From Patescibacteria group bacterium (lineage in GTDB: Bacteria > Patescibacteriota > Microgenomatia > Levybacterales > UBA12049), in assembly GCA_018900295.1 (NCBI GenBank), contig JAHIGH010000271.1, positions 1-6,657 of the forward strand: a DNA stretch of 6,657 nucleotides, written 5' to 3'. The translations under genes were made by a program, and so were the position numbers. Under the pieces are notes generated by a model. That model saw nothing but the letters and a program-made list of their open reading frames with translations. It was not told where the DNA came from and did not search any database. Below are positions 1-6,239 of this stretch, one piece after another; position 1 is the first letter of the stretch, and every line of letters starts with the position of its first letter.

Positions 1-323
1 CCTATTACCGCAATAGCGACCTGTTTATCATAGCGAGTAGATACGAACCTTTCGGCTTAACCACTATGGAAGCAATGGCCTGCGGAACTATACCAATTGT
101 CTCAAGCGTTGCCGGCAGCAGGGAAATCATCGTTGACGGACTAAATGGTTTTATAGTCGATACTCATGATCGCAAGTCTTTAGCAAGAACAATCGAGAAA
201 GCGCTGACTGATTCCACTTTGCGCAAAAAAGTCGCGGAAAACGCCGCCTTCACTATCAAAGAGCATTACTCCTGGGATAAAACTGTCGACAAATTCCTTG
301 CAGTTTACAAAAAACTCCTCTAA
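1..323 (+). CDS. GT4 glycosyltransferase, C-terminal fragment (5' end outside window)
   Basis: This is the C-terminal part of a GT-B fold, retaining GT4 family glycosyltransferase. The open frame enters from the left edge (first complete codon at 3) and reads YYRNSDLFIIASRYEPFGLTT, then MEAMACG. The EX7E motif of the nucleotide-sugar-binding domain is present (EPFGLTTME), followed by the usual 'VAGSREIIVDGLNGFIV' loop and a helical tail ending ...FLAVYKKLL. The ATG at 66 lies inside the EX7E motif, so it is not the start; the real start is upstream of the window. Such enzymes move a sugar from an NDP- or GDP-sugar donor to a lipid- or glycan-linked acceptor at the cytoplasmic face of the membrane. 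Its tail lacks the DIRGDWIIKKTGI element of the other three GT4 proteins here, so it belongs to a different GT4 subgroup. Donor and acceptor cannot be told from this fragment. Confidence 0.9.
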   Translation, partial: YYRNSDLFIIASRYEPFGLTTMEAMACGTIPIVSSVAGSREIIVDGLNGFIVDTHDRKSLARTIEKALTDSTLRKKVAENAAFTIKEHYSWDKTVDKFLAVYKKLL

Positions 324-338
324 AATAATAGAAGCATT

Positions 339-391
339 GTCATTACGAGGAGTGCGCCATCTGGCGAATGACGAAGCAATCCCGTGGGATT
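339..391. repeat. REP-like palindromic intergenic element
   Basis: The gap between the partial GT4 gene and the GT2 gene holds a sequence of the widespread GTCATTGCGAG...GACGAAGCAATC type, here starting GTCATTACGAGG and ending GACGAAGCAATCCC. It has an inner perfect stem CGCCA/TGGCG at 355-359 and 362-366, imperfect outer arms (ATTAC near 342-346 against GCAAT at 376-380), and a small AATCCC/GGGATT dyad at 378-391. Elements of this kind occur as dispersed intergenic palindromes in many bacteria. Only one copy is in this window, so its repeated nature here is inferred from resemblance. It could also act as a hairpin at the end of the upstream transcript. Confidence 0.55.
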
Positions 392-406
392 AAAATACTG
401 CTCTAT

Positions 407-1324
407 ATGCAAAAGAACAATATTACTGTTTCAGTCGCCATCTGCACATACAATCGTTCAAAATATCTTCAAACATGTTTGGATTCTCTTGCCCATCAAG
501 AAAACGTCGATCCGAAAGATTACGAACTCCTTATCATAGACAATAATTCAACAGACAACACCAAAGATATAACTACCGGATACATAAATAAATATCCATC
601 CATTAAAATACGTTACCATCTTGAACAAAAAATCGGCCTCTCTCATGCAAGAAATAAAGCAATAAAAGAAGCTCGCGGCAAATACATAGCATACATAGAC
701 GACGATGGTATCGCCTACCCTGACTGGATATATCAAATAATAGAATTTACTCGCAGGCATCCTCACATAATGGCTTTTGGAGGACCATCATATAGGTATG
801 CTGAAATACCCATCCCCAAATGGGCTCCTCCCGACTACGGCAATGTAGATCTTGGAGATAAAGAAAAAGAGGTTACAAAGCATATTGTAGGTTGTAATAT
901 GATATTCAAAAAATCACTTTTTGAGAAATTGGATGGATTCAATCCCTCTTTGGGCATGGTTGGCAAATCCATGGGATATGGAGAGGAAGACGAAATTTTT
1001 ATTAAAATGATCAAATTTCATCTCCCAATGATGTACAGCCCCCACATAAAAATCAAACACTTATTACCAAGCTACAAACTTAATATGTTTTGGGAGTTAA
1101 AAAGTAGATTTATAAAAGTACAAACATTAATATTTTCTCAAAAAAGACTAGGGCGTGATTTAACAAATTTTACTCCTACTCTACAAAAGTTATTGTCTTT
1201 CCAAAACTTAATCTCAAAGAATCCTATTGAAAATAAAATATATAACATTTTACTTGCCTTTGATATTATTGTGGCGATGTTGTATGCCAATATTTTAAAC
1301 GCTATTAAAAAATTTAAAAAATGA
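407..1324 (+). CDS. GT2 family glycosyltransferase
   Basis: This is a GT-A fold family 2 glycosyltransferase of 305 residues, predicted to transfer a sugar from a nucleotide-sugar donor. The N-terminus (TVSVAICTYNRSKYL, residues 7-21) is the classic GT2 start, followed by LLIIDNNSTDNT (41-52). GLSHARNKAIKEARGKYIAY leads into the metal-binding DDD at residues 98-100. GGP lies at 125-127, and the likely catalytic base is in the acidic GEEDE at 192-196. The C-terminus (about 277-300) is hydrophobic and could be a membrane anchor. I chose the ATG at 407 because the alternative at 368 falls inside the palindromic element and would add 13 residues before the conserved fold. No Shine-Dalgarno sequence is visible. 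The TGA stop overlaps the next ATG as ATGA, suggesting translational coupling. Base composition becomes more AT-rich after about 1060. The exact sugar is unknown. Confidence 0.88.
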   Translation: MQKNNITVSVAICTYNRSKYLQTCLDSLAHQENVDPKDYELLIIDNNSTDNTKDITTGYINKYPSIKIRYHLEQKIGLSHARNKAIKEARGKYIAYIDDDGIAYPDWIYQIIEFTRRHPHIMAFGGPSYRYAEIPIPKWAPPDYGNVDLGDKEKEVTKHIVGCNMIFKKSLFEKLDGFNPSLGMVGKSMGYGEEDEIFIKMIKFHLPMMYSPHIKIKHLLPSYKLNMFWELKSRFIKVQTLIFSQKRLGRDLTNFTPTLQKLLSFQNLISKNPIENKIYNILLAFDIIVAMLYANILNAIKKFKK

Positions 1325-2439
1325 GGATAGCCATTATTTCTACTATTGAAGAATCTGTTCCGCCCCATAACTACGGAGCAGTTGAGTGGATCGTCTACCA
1401 TCTTGCTCATGAATTAGGCATACGCGGACATGAAGTGGATGTTTTTGCTTCGGGTGACTCAAGAAAAGAAAAATATTATAATCTCATTCAAGTTACACCT
1501 CAACACCTTAACTCTATCCCAGAATTTAGAAAAAACGTAAAAATGAAACAGACTGCATGGCTGCTATCCATCGCCAAAATAATTTCTCTTCTAAAAAACA
1601 AAAAATATGATGTGATTAACAACCATGCCGGTTGGAGTTTTCTTTTTTTTGCCGATTTTGTCAATCCAAAACCAATAATGGTTCACCACGCGCCACTCAA
1701 CCAGCAATATCAAAGACTCATATTCAAAAAACACAAAACTATAAGACATATTGCTCTTTCCAATAATCAACGCAGAGGATTCCCCGAGTTGAACTATTTA
1801 GCGACAATCTATAATGGTATAGATCTTAATTATTATCCCAAAACTGAAGAAAAACCTCAGGCAAACAATCTCGCATTTCTTGGCCGTATCAGCGAAAAAA
1901 AAGGAGCAATTGAGGCTGTAATAGCGGCGCAAAAATTAAAAAAACATCTCACAATTGCAGCCAGGGTAAACGCCGATGATGAAGAATATTTTCATAAATT
2001 TAAAGGCTATGTTGACAATAATTATGTCACATTTTTAGGAGAAATTCCCCACCTCAAAACAATACAGTTTTTGACCAATGCTCGAGCTCTAATCATGCCA
2101 GTCTCCTATGAGGACCCATGTCCGCTTGTACCATTAGAATCAATGGCCACCGGCACCCCCATCATCGCCTATTCCATGGGAGCCTTGCCGGAGCAGGTTA
2201 TTGATGGAAAAACCGGATTTCTTATTAACCGATCTCAAAACGACATCCGCGGCGATTGGATCATTAAAAAAACCGGCATCGATGGACTCTGTGAAGCCAT
2301 CAAGCGCATCTACTCCATGCCGGAAGAGGAATATCGTCAAATGCGTCTGAATTGCCGCAAGCATATCGAAGACCATTTCACCGTCAAGCGCATGGTAGAC
2401 GAATACGAAAAGATGTACCAAAAAATATGCAAAAATTAA
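1321..2439 (+). CDS. GT4 family glycosyltransferase A
   Basis: This is a complete 372-residue GT-B glycosyltransferase of family 4. The N-terminal acceptor-side domain begins MRIAIISTIEESVPP with the typical HELGIRGHEVDVFASGDS at 30-47. The C-terminal donor-binding domain includes ATIYNGIDLN (161-170), FLGRISEKKG (186-195) and a variant of the EX7E motif at 264-273 (EDPCPLVPLE). There Asp265 takes the place usually held by the first Glu, and CP replaces the common FG. It ends with the tail DIRGDWIIKKTGIDGLCEAI (308-327) and FTVKRMVDEYEKMYQKI, shared with the two other full-length GT4 proteins here. The start overlaps the GT2 stop by 4 bp and the 3' end overlaps the next gene by 13 bp, so the three are likely one operon. 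GC is about 28% at 1561-1620 but 50% at 2281-2340. Substrate is unknown; the Asp substitution may affect activity. Confidence 0.88.
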   Translation: MRIAIISTIEESVPPHNYGAVEWIVYHLAHELGIRGHEVDVFASGDSRKEKYYNLIQVTPQHLNSIPEFRKNVKMKQTAWLLSIAKIISLLKNKKYDVINNHAGWSFLFFADFVNPKPIMVHHAPLNQQYQRLIFKKHKTIRHIALSNNQRRGFPELNYLATIYNGIDLNYYPKTEEKPQANNLAFLGRISEKKGAIEAVIAAQKLKKHLTIAARVNADDEEYFHKFKGYVDNNYVTFLGEIPHLKTIQFLTNARALIMPVSYEDPCPLVPLESMATGTPIIAYSMGALPEQVIDGKTGFLINRSQNDIRGDWIIKKTGIDGLCEAIKRIYSMPEEEYRQMRLNCRKHIEDHFTVKRMVDEYEKMYQKICKN

Positions 2440-3590
2440 AAATAGCTTTTGTTTCCGTTGCAAGAAATCCAGTACCCCCAAAAATCAATACTATTAATGG
2501 GATTTCAACTATTAGCGCAATTATCGCAGAGGAACTGCAGGCAAAAGGACACGAGGTTAATTTTTTTTGTATGAAAGGATCCACAGTTCACACACAAAGA
2601 ACAGAAACTTCTCTTTACTCAGTCACGGAGTTCTATGGAGACCAATACTACAATGCTTTGCCTGACAGAGTAAGAACTGAGCTGCAACAACCATTTAACG
2701 CGGAATTACATCTACTTTTATTGGAAAATATCGCTAAAAATTATTACGATATAATCCAGTTTCATACTTATCCCACAATTTTCTCTCTATCTTTTTCAAG
2801 AAGGATTACCATCCCAAAAGTATTCACTTTTCATAACCAGTTCTCTGAACCTTATAACAAAATTTTAGACATATATGCCGCCGACAAAAATAATTATTTT
2901 GTCTCAATCAGCCTGGCGCAAAGAAAATTTATAAGTGCTATTAAATATATCGGCAATATTTATCATGGTATAGATACCAATTTCTTCAATTATAACGAAA
3001 ATGATAATAACTATATTTTTTATAGTGGAAGATTTCATCCCGAGAAAGGGCTTGATATGGCAATTTCTACTGCAAAAAAAACGAATAAAAAACTTATATT
3101 TACCGGCCAGGAAAGCTCTTCCGGCTCTGCTTATTACGATAAAGATATTAAACCATTTATAGATAATACACTAATTATCAATCAAAAACTTGACACGCAG
3201 AAAGAACTGGTCAAACTCTATTCTGAAGCAAAATTATTTCTACTCCCTATCCGATACGAAGAATCGTTTGGATTAGTCTTTGCCGAAGCTATGTCAACCG
3301 GCACTCCGGTAATTGCTTTTGCCAAAGGATCTGTCCCGGAGATTATTAAAGACGGCCAGACAGGCTTTATCGTCAACCCCTCCGACACCGATATCCGCGG
3401 CGACTGGATTATCAAGAAAACCGGCATCGAAGGCTTATGTGAGGCAGTCGAACGGATTTACGCCATGCCCGCCGACCAGTATCGTCAAATGCGTCAAGAT
3501 TGTCGCAAACATGTTGAGGAAAAGTTTACCGTCGAGCGCATGGTAGACGAATACGAAAAAGTGTATCAAAAAATAATTAATAGCACTTGA
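2427..3590 (+). CDS. GT4 family glycosyltransferase B
   Basis: This is a complete 387-residue GT-B fold, family 4 glycosyltransferase. I chose ATG 2427 because it begins the expected first beta strand (MQKLKIAFVS); the TTG at 2352 would only add residues read from the upstream gene in another frame. The N-domain contains AEELQAKGHEVNFFC (34-48). Donor-domain signatures are NIYHGIDTNFF (177-187), SGRFHPEKGLD (200-210) with the likely phosphate-binding Arg and Lys, and a normal EX7E motif ESFGLVFAE at 279-287. The conserved tail DIRGDWIIKKTGIEGLCEAV (322-341) ends in FTVERMVDEYEKVYQKI. Composition is strongly mosaic: GC is 23% at 2941-3000 and 60% at 3421-3480. The last codons after 3559 turn AT-rich again, exactly where the direct repeat shared with 4917-4951 ends. 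The TGA stop lies within the -35 of the next promoter. Confidence 0.88.
   Translation: MQKLKIAFVSVARNPVPPKINTINGISTISAIIAEELQAKGHEVNFFCMKGSTVHTQRTETSLYSVTEFYGDQYYNALPDRVRTELQQPFNAELHLLLLENIAKNYYDIIQFHTYPTIFSLSFSRRITIPKVFTFHNQFSEPYNKILDIYAADKNNYFVSISLAQRKFISAIKYIGNIYHGIDTNFFNYNENDNNYIFYSGRFHPEKGLDMAISTAKKTNKKLIFTGQESSSGSAYYDKDIKPFIDNTLIINQKLDTQKELVKLYSEAKLFLLPIRYEESFGLVFAEAMSTGTPVIAFAKGSVPEIIKDGQTGFIVNPSDTDIRGDWIIKKTGIEGLCEAVERIYAMPADQYRQMRQDCRKHVEEKFTVERMVDEYEKVYQKIINST
3525..3559 (+). repeat. 35-bp direct repeat, left copy (GT4-B 3' end)
   Basis: This stretch encodes FTVERMVDEYEK at the end of GT4-B. It matches 4917-4951 at 34 of 35 positions in the same orientation; the only mismatch is the third base of the first Phe codon (TTT against TTC). 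A less perfect copy lies at 2377-2411 in GT4-A (TTC for the Phe codon and AAG for GAG). Identity at silent positions exceeds that of the rest of the tail, which I count as about 79% between GT4-A and GT4-B. Confidence 0.85.
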
Positions 3591-3614
3591 CATCACTATT
3601 TATCGTGCTAATAT
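3587..3614 (+). promoter_or_regulatory. Predicted sigma70-type promoter for the ATPase gene, with dyad
   Basis: A perfect TTGACA -35 at 3587-3592 is followed after 16 bp by TAATAT (3609-3614, 4 of 6 matches to TATAAT); AATATT at 17 bp spacing is an equal alternative. Transcription would start near 3621, giving a leader of about 22 bases with no Shine-Dalgarno motif. The -35 overlaps the TGA stop of GT4-B. An inverted repeat TAGCAC (3581-3586) / GTGCTA (3605-3610) brackets the -35 and spacer and could be an operator or a weak hairpin. Its presence suggests the ATPase is transcribed independently of the glycosyltransferase operon. Confidence 0.5.
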
Positions 3615-3642
3615 TGATATATAAGTTACTAAATATCGCTAT

Positions 3643-4914
3643 ATGCCTGATAGACTCATAAAAAGAACCGTTTTTGAACAAATCACCAAACACATAAGCG
3701 AGCCTGAAATGACTGTTATTTTAGGACCTCGTCAAACAGGAAAAACCACAATTCTCTCTCAATTAAAAACTTATCTTACTTCCAATCAAATTGCAAATGA
3801 AAAAAATATCCTGATCTTCAATCTTGATTTTATCTCTGATTTGGAATTATTCAAAAACCAATTAGATTTTTTCAATTATCTGAAAGCAAGAATTATCGCC
3901 AACGAAAAATTGTATATTTTTGTAGACGAAGCGCAGCGGATTGAAAACGCCGGAATATTCTTCAAAGGTATATATGATAAAAATCTACCGATAAAATTCG
4001 TTTTGACAGGCTCATCATCTCTTGAATTGAAAGCAAAAATTTCCGAACCGCTTACTGGCCGGAAAATGATCTTTAATATTTATCCGTTCGATTTTTTCGA
4101 ATATCTTTTAGCAAAAGATGAATTTTTAGCCAAATTAATTTATTCTGACAATATTTCTGATTACGACAAAAAATCTCTTATGAATAACTTATACGACTTT
4201 ATCATATATGGAGGTTATCCCCGTATAATCTTGGAAGATAACAAAGAAAAAAAACAGCATTTACTAAAAGAAATTTATTCCAGCTATATAGAAAAAGACA
4301 TCATAGGCTTATTAAAAATCAGAAATTTCAGTGCTTATACCAAGCTATTGAAAATTGTTGCCGGACAAATAGGAGGCTTGGTTAATTATCACGAATTATC
4401 AAAAACAACCGCCCTTAGCTTTAGGACAATTGAATCATATATCGGGATATTAAAACAAACCTTCGTTATTGAGGATATTAGACCCTTTTTCAAAAATACC
4501 AGAAAAGAACTAAGCAAAATGCCCAAAATTTACTTTGTTGATTCCGGATTAAGAAATTTCGCCATATCTGATTTTAAGAATTTTAAAGAAAGAGAAGATC
4601 GCGGATCGCTTCTGGAAAATTATATTTCTTCTGTGTTTATAAAAAAACAAAACAGAAATACTAATTTCTGGAGGACAAAAGATAAAAGCGAGGTTGATTT
4701 TGTCATTTCTCTACATGACGGAGAAATTATCCCCCTTGAAGTAAAAGCCACGGAATTAATCAGCATGGAAATTACCAGGAGCTTCAGAAATTTCATTTCG
4801 CGTTATAATCCAAAACAAGCTTTCGTGGCCAATCTTTCCCGCCAGGGAGAAATGATTATTGATAAAACAAAAATCAATTTTATTTTACCATATGAAATAG
4901 AACGATTGTTTTAA
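3643..4914 (+). CDS. AAA_14 / DUF4143 family ATP-binding protein
   Basis: This is a 423-residue protein of the AAA_14-DUF4143 family, common in bacteria and archaea with no settled role. The ATPase domain shows Walker A GPRQTGKTT at 28-36, Walker B LYIFVDEAQ at 90-98 and a sensor-like VLTGSSS at 120-126. A winged-helix-like stretch lies around 248-280 (VNYHELSKTTALSFRTIESY). The DUF4143 portion follows, with IYFVDSGLRN (296-305) and the PD-(D/E)XK-like signature LLENY (323-327), EVDFV with Asp352, and PLEVKA with Glu366 and Lys368. DUF4143 is related to the PD-(D/E)XK nuclease clan and the key residues are all present here, so nuclease activity is possible but unproven. Length is typical of the family and nothing is truncated. 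It sits between a GT4 gene and a GT4 remnant, bounded by direct repeats, and has its own promoter, so it appears to be an insertion unrelated to glycan synthesis. Confidence 0.88.
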   Translation: MPDRLIKRTVFEQITKHISEPEMTVILGPRQTGKTTILSQLKTYLTSNQIANEKNILIFNLDFISDLELFKNQLDFFNYLKARIIANEKLYIFVDEAQRIENAGIFFKGIYDKNLPIKFVLTGSSSLELKAKISEPLTGRKMIFNIYPFDFFEYLLAKDEFLAKLIYSDNISDYDKKSLMNNLYDFIIYGGYPRIILEDNKEKKQHLLKEIYSSYIEKDIIGLLKIRNFSAYTKLLKIVAGQIGGLVNYHELSKTTALSFRTIESYIGILKQTFVIEDIRPFFKNTRKELSKMPKIYFVDSGLRNFAISDFKNFKEREDRGSLLENYISSVFIKKQNRNTNFWRTKDKSEVDFVISLHDGEIIPLEVKATELISMEITRSFRNFISRYNPKQAFVANLSRQGEMIIDKTKINFILPYEIERLF

Positions 4915-4916
4915 AC

Positions 4917-4951
4917 TTCACCGTCGAGCGCATGGTAGACGAATACGAAAA
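4917..4951 (+). repeat. 35-bp direct repeat, right copy
   Basis: This is the partner of the copy at 3525-3559, with one mismatch in 35. The two copies enclose the ATPase gene; copy-to-copy distance is 1392 bp. Recombination between them would join GT4-B in frame to the ending KLYQQIIS and release a 1392-bp circle carrying the ATPase gene and its promoter. Confidence 0.85.
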
Positions 4952-4976
4952 ACTCTACCAACAGATCATCAGCTAA
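4917..4976 (+). pseudogene. Orphan GT4 C-terminal fragment (19 codons plus stop)
   Basis: Reading from 4917 gives FTVERMVDEYEKLYQQIIS followed by TAA at 4974-4976. This is the exact C-terminus of the GT4 type seen in the neighbouring genes (GT4-B ends FTVERMVDEYEKVYQKIINST). Nothing of the remaining 360 or so residues precedes it: the ATPase stop codon is at 4912-4914, two bases upstream of the homology. The fragment has no start of its own and is too short to function. It is either the displaced original 3' end of GT4-B or the last trace of a further deleted GT4 gene. Its stop codon overlaps that of the convergent GT4-C gene. Confidence 0.85.
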
Positions 4977-6106
4977 CTCTGACCAAGTACTTTCTTATAC
5001 AGATTTATATAGTTTGACGCCATTTTATCGGAAGTAAAATTTTTCTCTACATGTATACGACATTTCCTTCGCATCGTCATATATTCATCTCTTGGCATTG
5101 CATATATCCGGTCAATCGCCTCGCACAAACCTTCAATGCCTGTCTTTTTTATGATGAAGTCTCCTCTTATATCTTCATTTGAAGGATTGACAATAAATCC
5201 TGTTTCACCGTCAACAACTACTTCAGGTACCGAACCCCGCGCGTATGCAATAATTGGCGTACCGCACGCCATAGCCTCAATCATAACCAGTCCAAATGGC
5301 TCCTCCCACTGAATAGGGAATAAAAAAAGCTTACCATGTTGATATGAAGATATAAGCTCATGCCTATTAAGCTCATAACTAATAGTAATATCCTTAATTA
5401 TTATTTTACTGTTTAACTCCATCTTTTTAATCCAGTTTGGTGACTCTAATTTCACTAAAGGAAATAAATTTGCTTTCTTATGTGTCTTTTTAATAACTCT
5501 AATTACCTCATCAATACCCTTATCAGCAATCGCACGGCCTACCCACACAATTTTTTCTCCACCTTCCGGATCAAATTTCCATATATTTTTTGTGTCCACT
5601 CCATGATAAATAGTCGCTGTATAATCTAAATCATGCATAGACGCTCTTTGGGCGTCTGACACAGAAACAAAATGGACATTTTTCACATCACGAAAAAATG
5701 ATAAATACTTCCTAATTCTATCTATATCCAAACTATCATGCATCGTAACAACAATAGGTTTTTTTATAAATCGTGCAAACGGCAAAACAATCTCCCCATT
5801 GCCAATATTTATATGATACAAATCATATTTACCAAAATCCAAAAAAGCCTTTGAAATCAATGCATTCTCAAAGGCATAACAATACGATTCGCCAATATCT
5901 TTATCTGCCATACAAGATTTATAAGCAATACTTTCTATAGGTACCGGTAAATGAGAATCTCCTGAAGCAAAAGCGGTAATCTCAAGATTGTTTTTCTTCG
6001 CTAACTTCGCGAGGGAACGAATTAAAATATAAGCGAATATTTCTGTACCTTTTTTTGAATATTTACTTATAGCAACAAAGTTAGAATTAACAATAGCTAT
6101 CCTCAT
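4973..6106 (-). CDS. GT4 family glycosyltransferase C
   Basis: This is a complete 377-residue GT-B glycosyltransferase of family 4 on the opposite strand. It starts MRIAIVNSNFVAISKY. Donor-domain motifs are ATIYHGVDTKN (164-174), WVGRAIADKGIDE (188-200) and a canonical EX7E EPFGLVMIE at 269-277, followed by AMACGTPIIAYARGSVPEVV. The tail DIRGDFIIKKTGIEGLCEAI (312-331) and RIYAMP (333-338) matches the tails of GT4-A and GT4-B, marking the same subfamily, but its DNA is more diverged (GC about 42% at 5101-5160, 27% in the body at 5341-5400). The ATG at 6106 follows the expected promoter by only a few bases and begins the first beta strand, so the start is secure. It converges on the plus-strand genes with stop codons overlapping; no terminator hairpin is visible at the junction. 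Sugar donor and acceptor are unknown. Confidence 0.9.
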   Translation of the reverse strand: MRIAIVNSNFVAISKYSKKGTEIFAYILIRSLAKLAKKNNLEITAFASGDSHLPVPIESIAYKSCMADKDIGESYCYAFENALISKAFLDFGKYDLYHINIGNGEIVLPFARFIKKPIVVTMHDSLDIDRIRKYLSFFRDVKNVHFVSVSDAQRASMHDLDYTATIYHGVDTKNIWKFDPEGGEKIVWVGRAIADKGIDEVIRVIKKTHKKANLFPLVKLESPNWIKKMELNSKIIIKDITISYELNRHELISSYQHGKLFLFPIQWEEPFGLVMIEAMACGTPIIAYARGSVPEVVVDGETGFIVNPSNEDIRGDFIIKKTGIEGLCEAIDRIYAMPRDEYMTMRRKCRIHVEKNFTSDKMASNYINLYKKVLGQS

Positions 6107-6117
6107 CGGTAAATTAT

Positions 6118-6123
6118 ATTATA
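6118..6123 (-). promoter_or_regulatory. Extended -10 promoter of GT4-C, probably leaderless
   Basis: On the minus strand the sequence is TGTTATAATATAATTTACCG directly before the ATG at 6106. It contains a perfect TATAAT preceded by TGT, that is, an extended -10 (TGnTATAAT). No convincing -35 is found at 16-18 bp spacing. Transcription is expected to begin around 6109-6112, 3-6 bases before the ATG, so there is no room for a ribosome binding site. A second overlapping TATAAT at 6113-6118 is too close to the start codon to be the main one. Confidence 0.5.
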
Positions 6124-6183
6124 ACACACTAAAATTAAGCCAAAAACCCTACCAACAAATCTCCACTTAGACTCAAGATTTTC

Positions 6184-6239
6184 GACTTTATAACTTGATG
6201 ACTTTATAACTTGATGACTTTATAACTTTACAACTTTAT
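6184..6239. repeat. Degenerate 8-bp tandem array at the 3' end of the GT26 gene
   Basis: Seven consecutive octamers follow the pattern (G/A)ACTT(G/T)A(T/C): GACTTTAT and AACTTGAT alternate (6184-6223), then AACTTTAC and AACTTTAT. The alternation also makes a 16-bp repeat (6184-6199, 6200-6215, then half). The array runs from the intergenic gap across the GT26 stop codon, so the last four codons (FIKL, partly) and stop of that protein are repeat-derived. The same GACTTTATAACTTGA string reappears at 6642-6656. Confidence 0.8.

Noticed and set aside
368..406. ATG at 368 as the start of the GT2 gene
   Set aside because: It lies inside the REP-like palindrome and adds 13 unconserved residues; ATG 407 starts directly before the conserved GT2 strand.
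548..766. Minus-strand open frames within the glycosyltransferase genes (also 1138-1410, 2140-2481, 2384-2584, 3218-3427) and the plus-strand frame 3313-3546
   Set aside because: They are opposite-strand or frame-shifted shadows of well-supported genes and show no recognisable protein motifs.
1322..1324. TGA read as glycine (code 25) instead of stop
   Set aside because: TGA ends the GT2 gene exactly at the next gene's ATG and ends GT4-B right after its conserved tail. Complete products result with the standard code.
2352..2426. TTG at 2352 as the start of GT4-B
   Set aside because: It would make an 88-bp overlap with GT4-A, and the added residues are an out-of-frame reading of the GT4-A tail. 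ATG 2427 begins the expected fold.
3591..5000. Insertion sequence or transposon around the ATPase gene
   Set aside because: There is no transposase signature (no DDE, HUH or serine recombinase motif), and I saw no terminal inverted repeats. The flanking repeats are gene-derived direct repeats.
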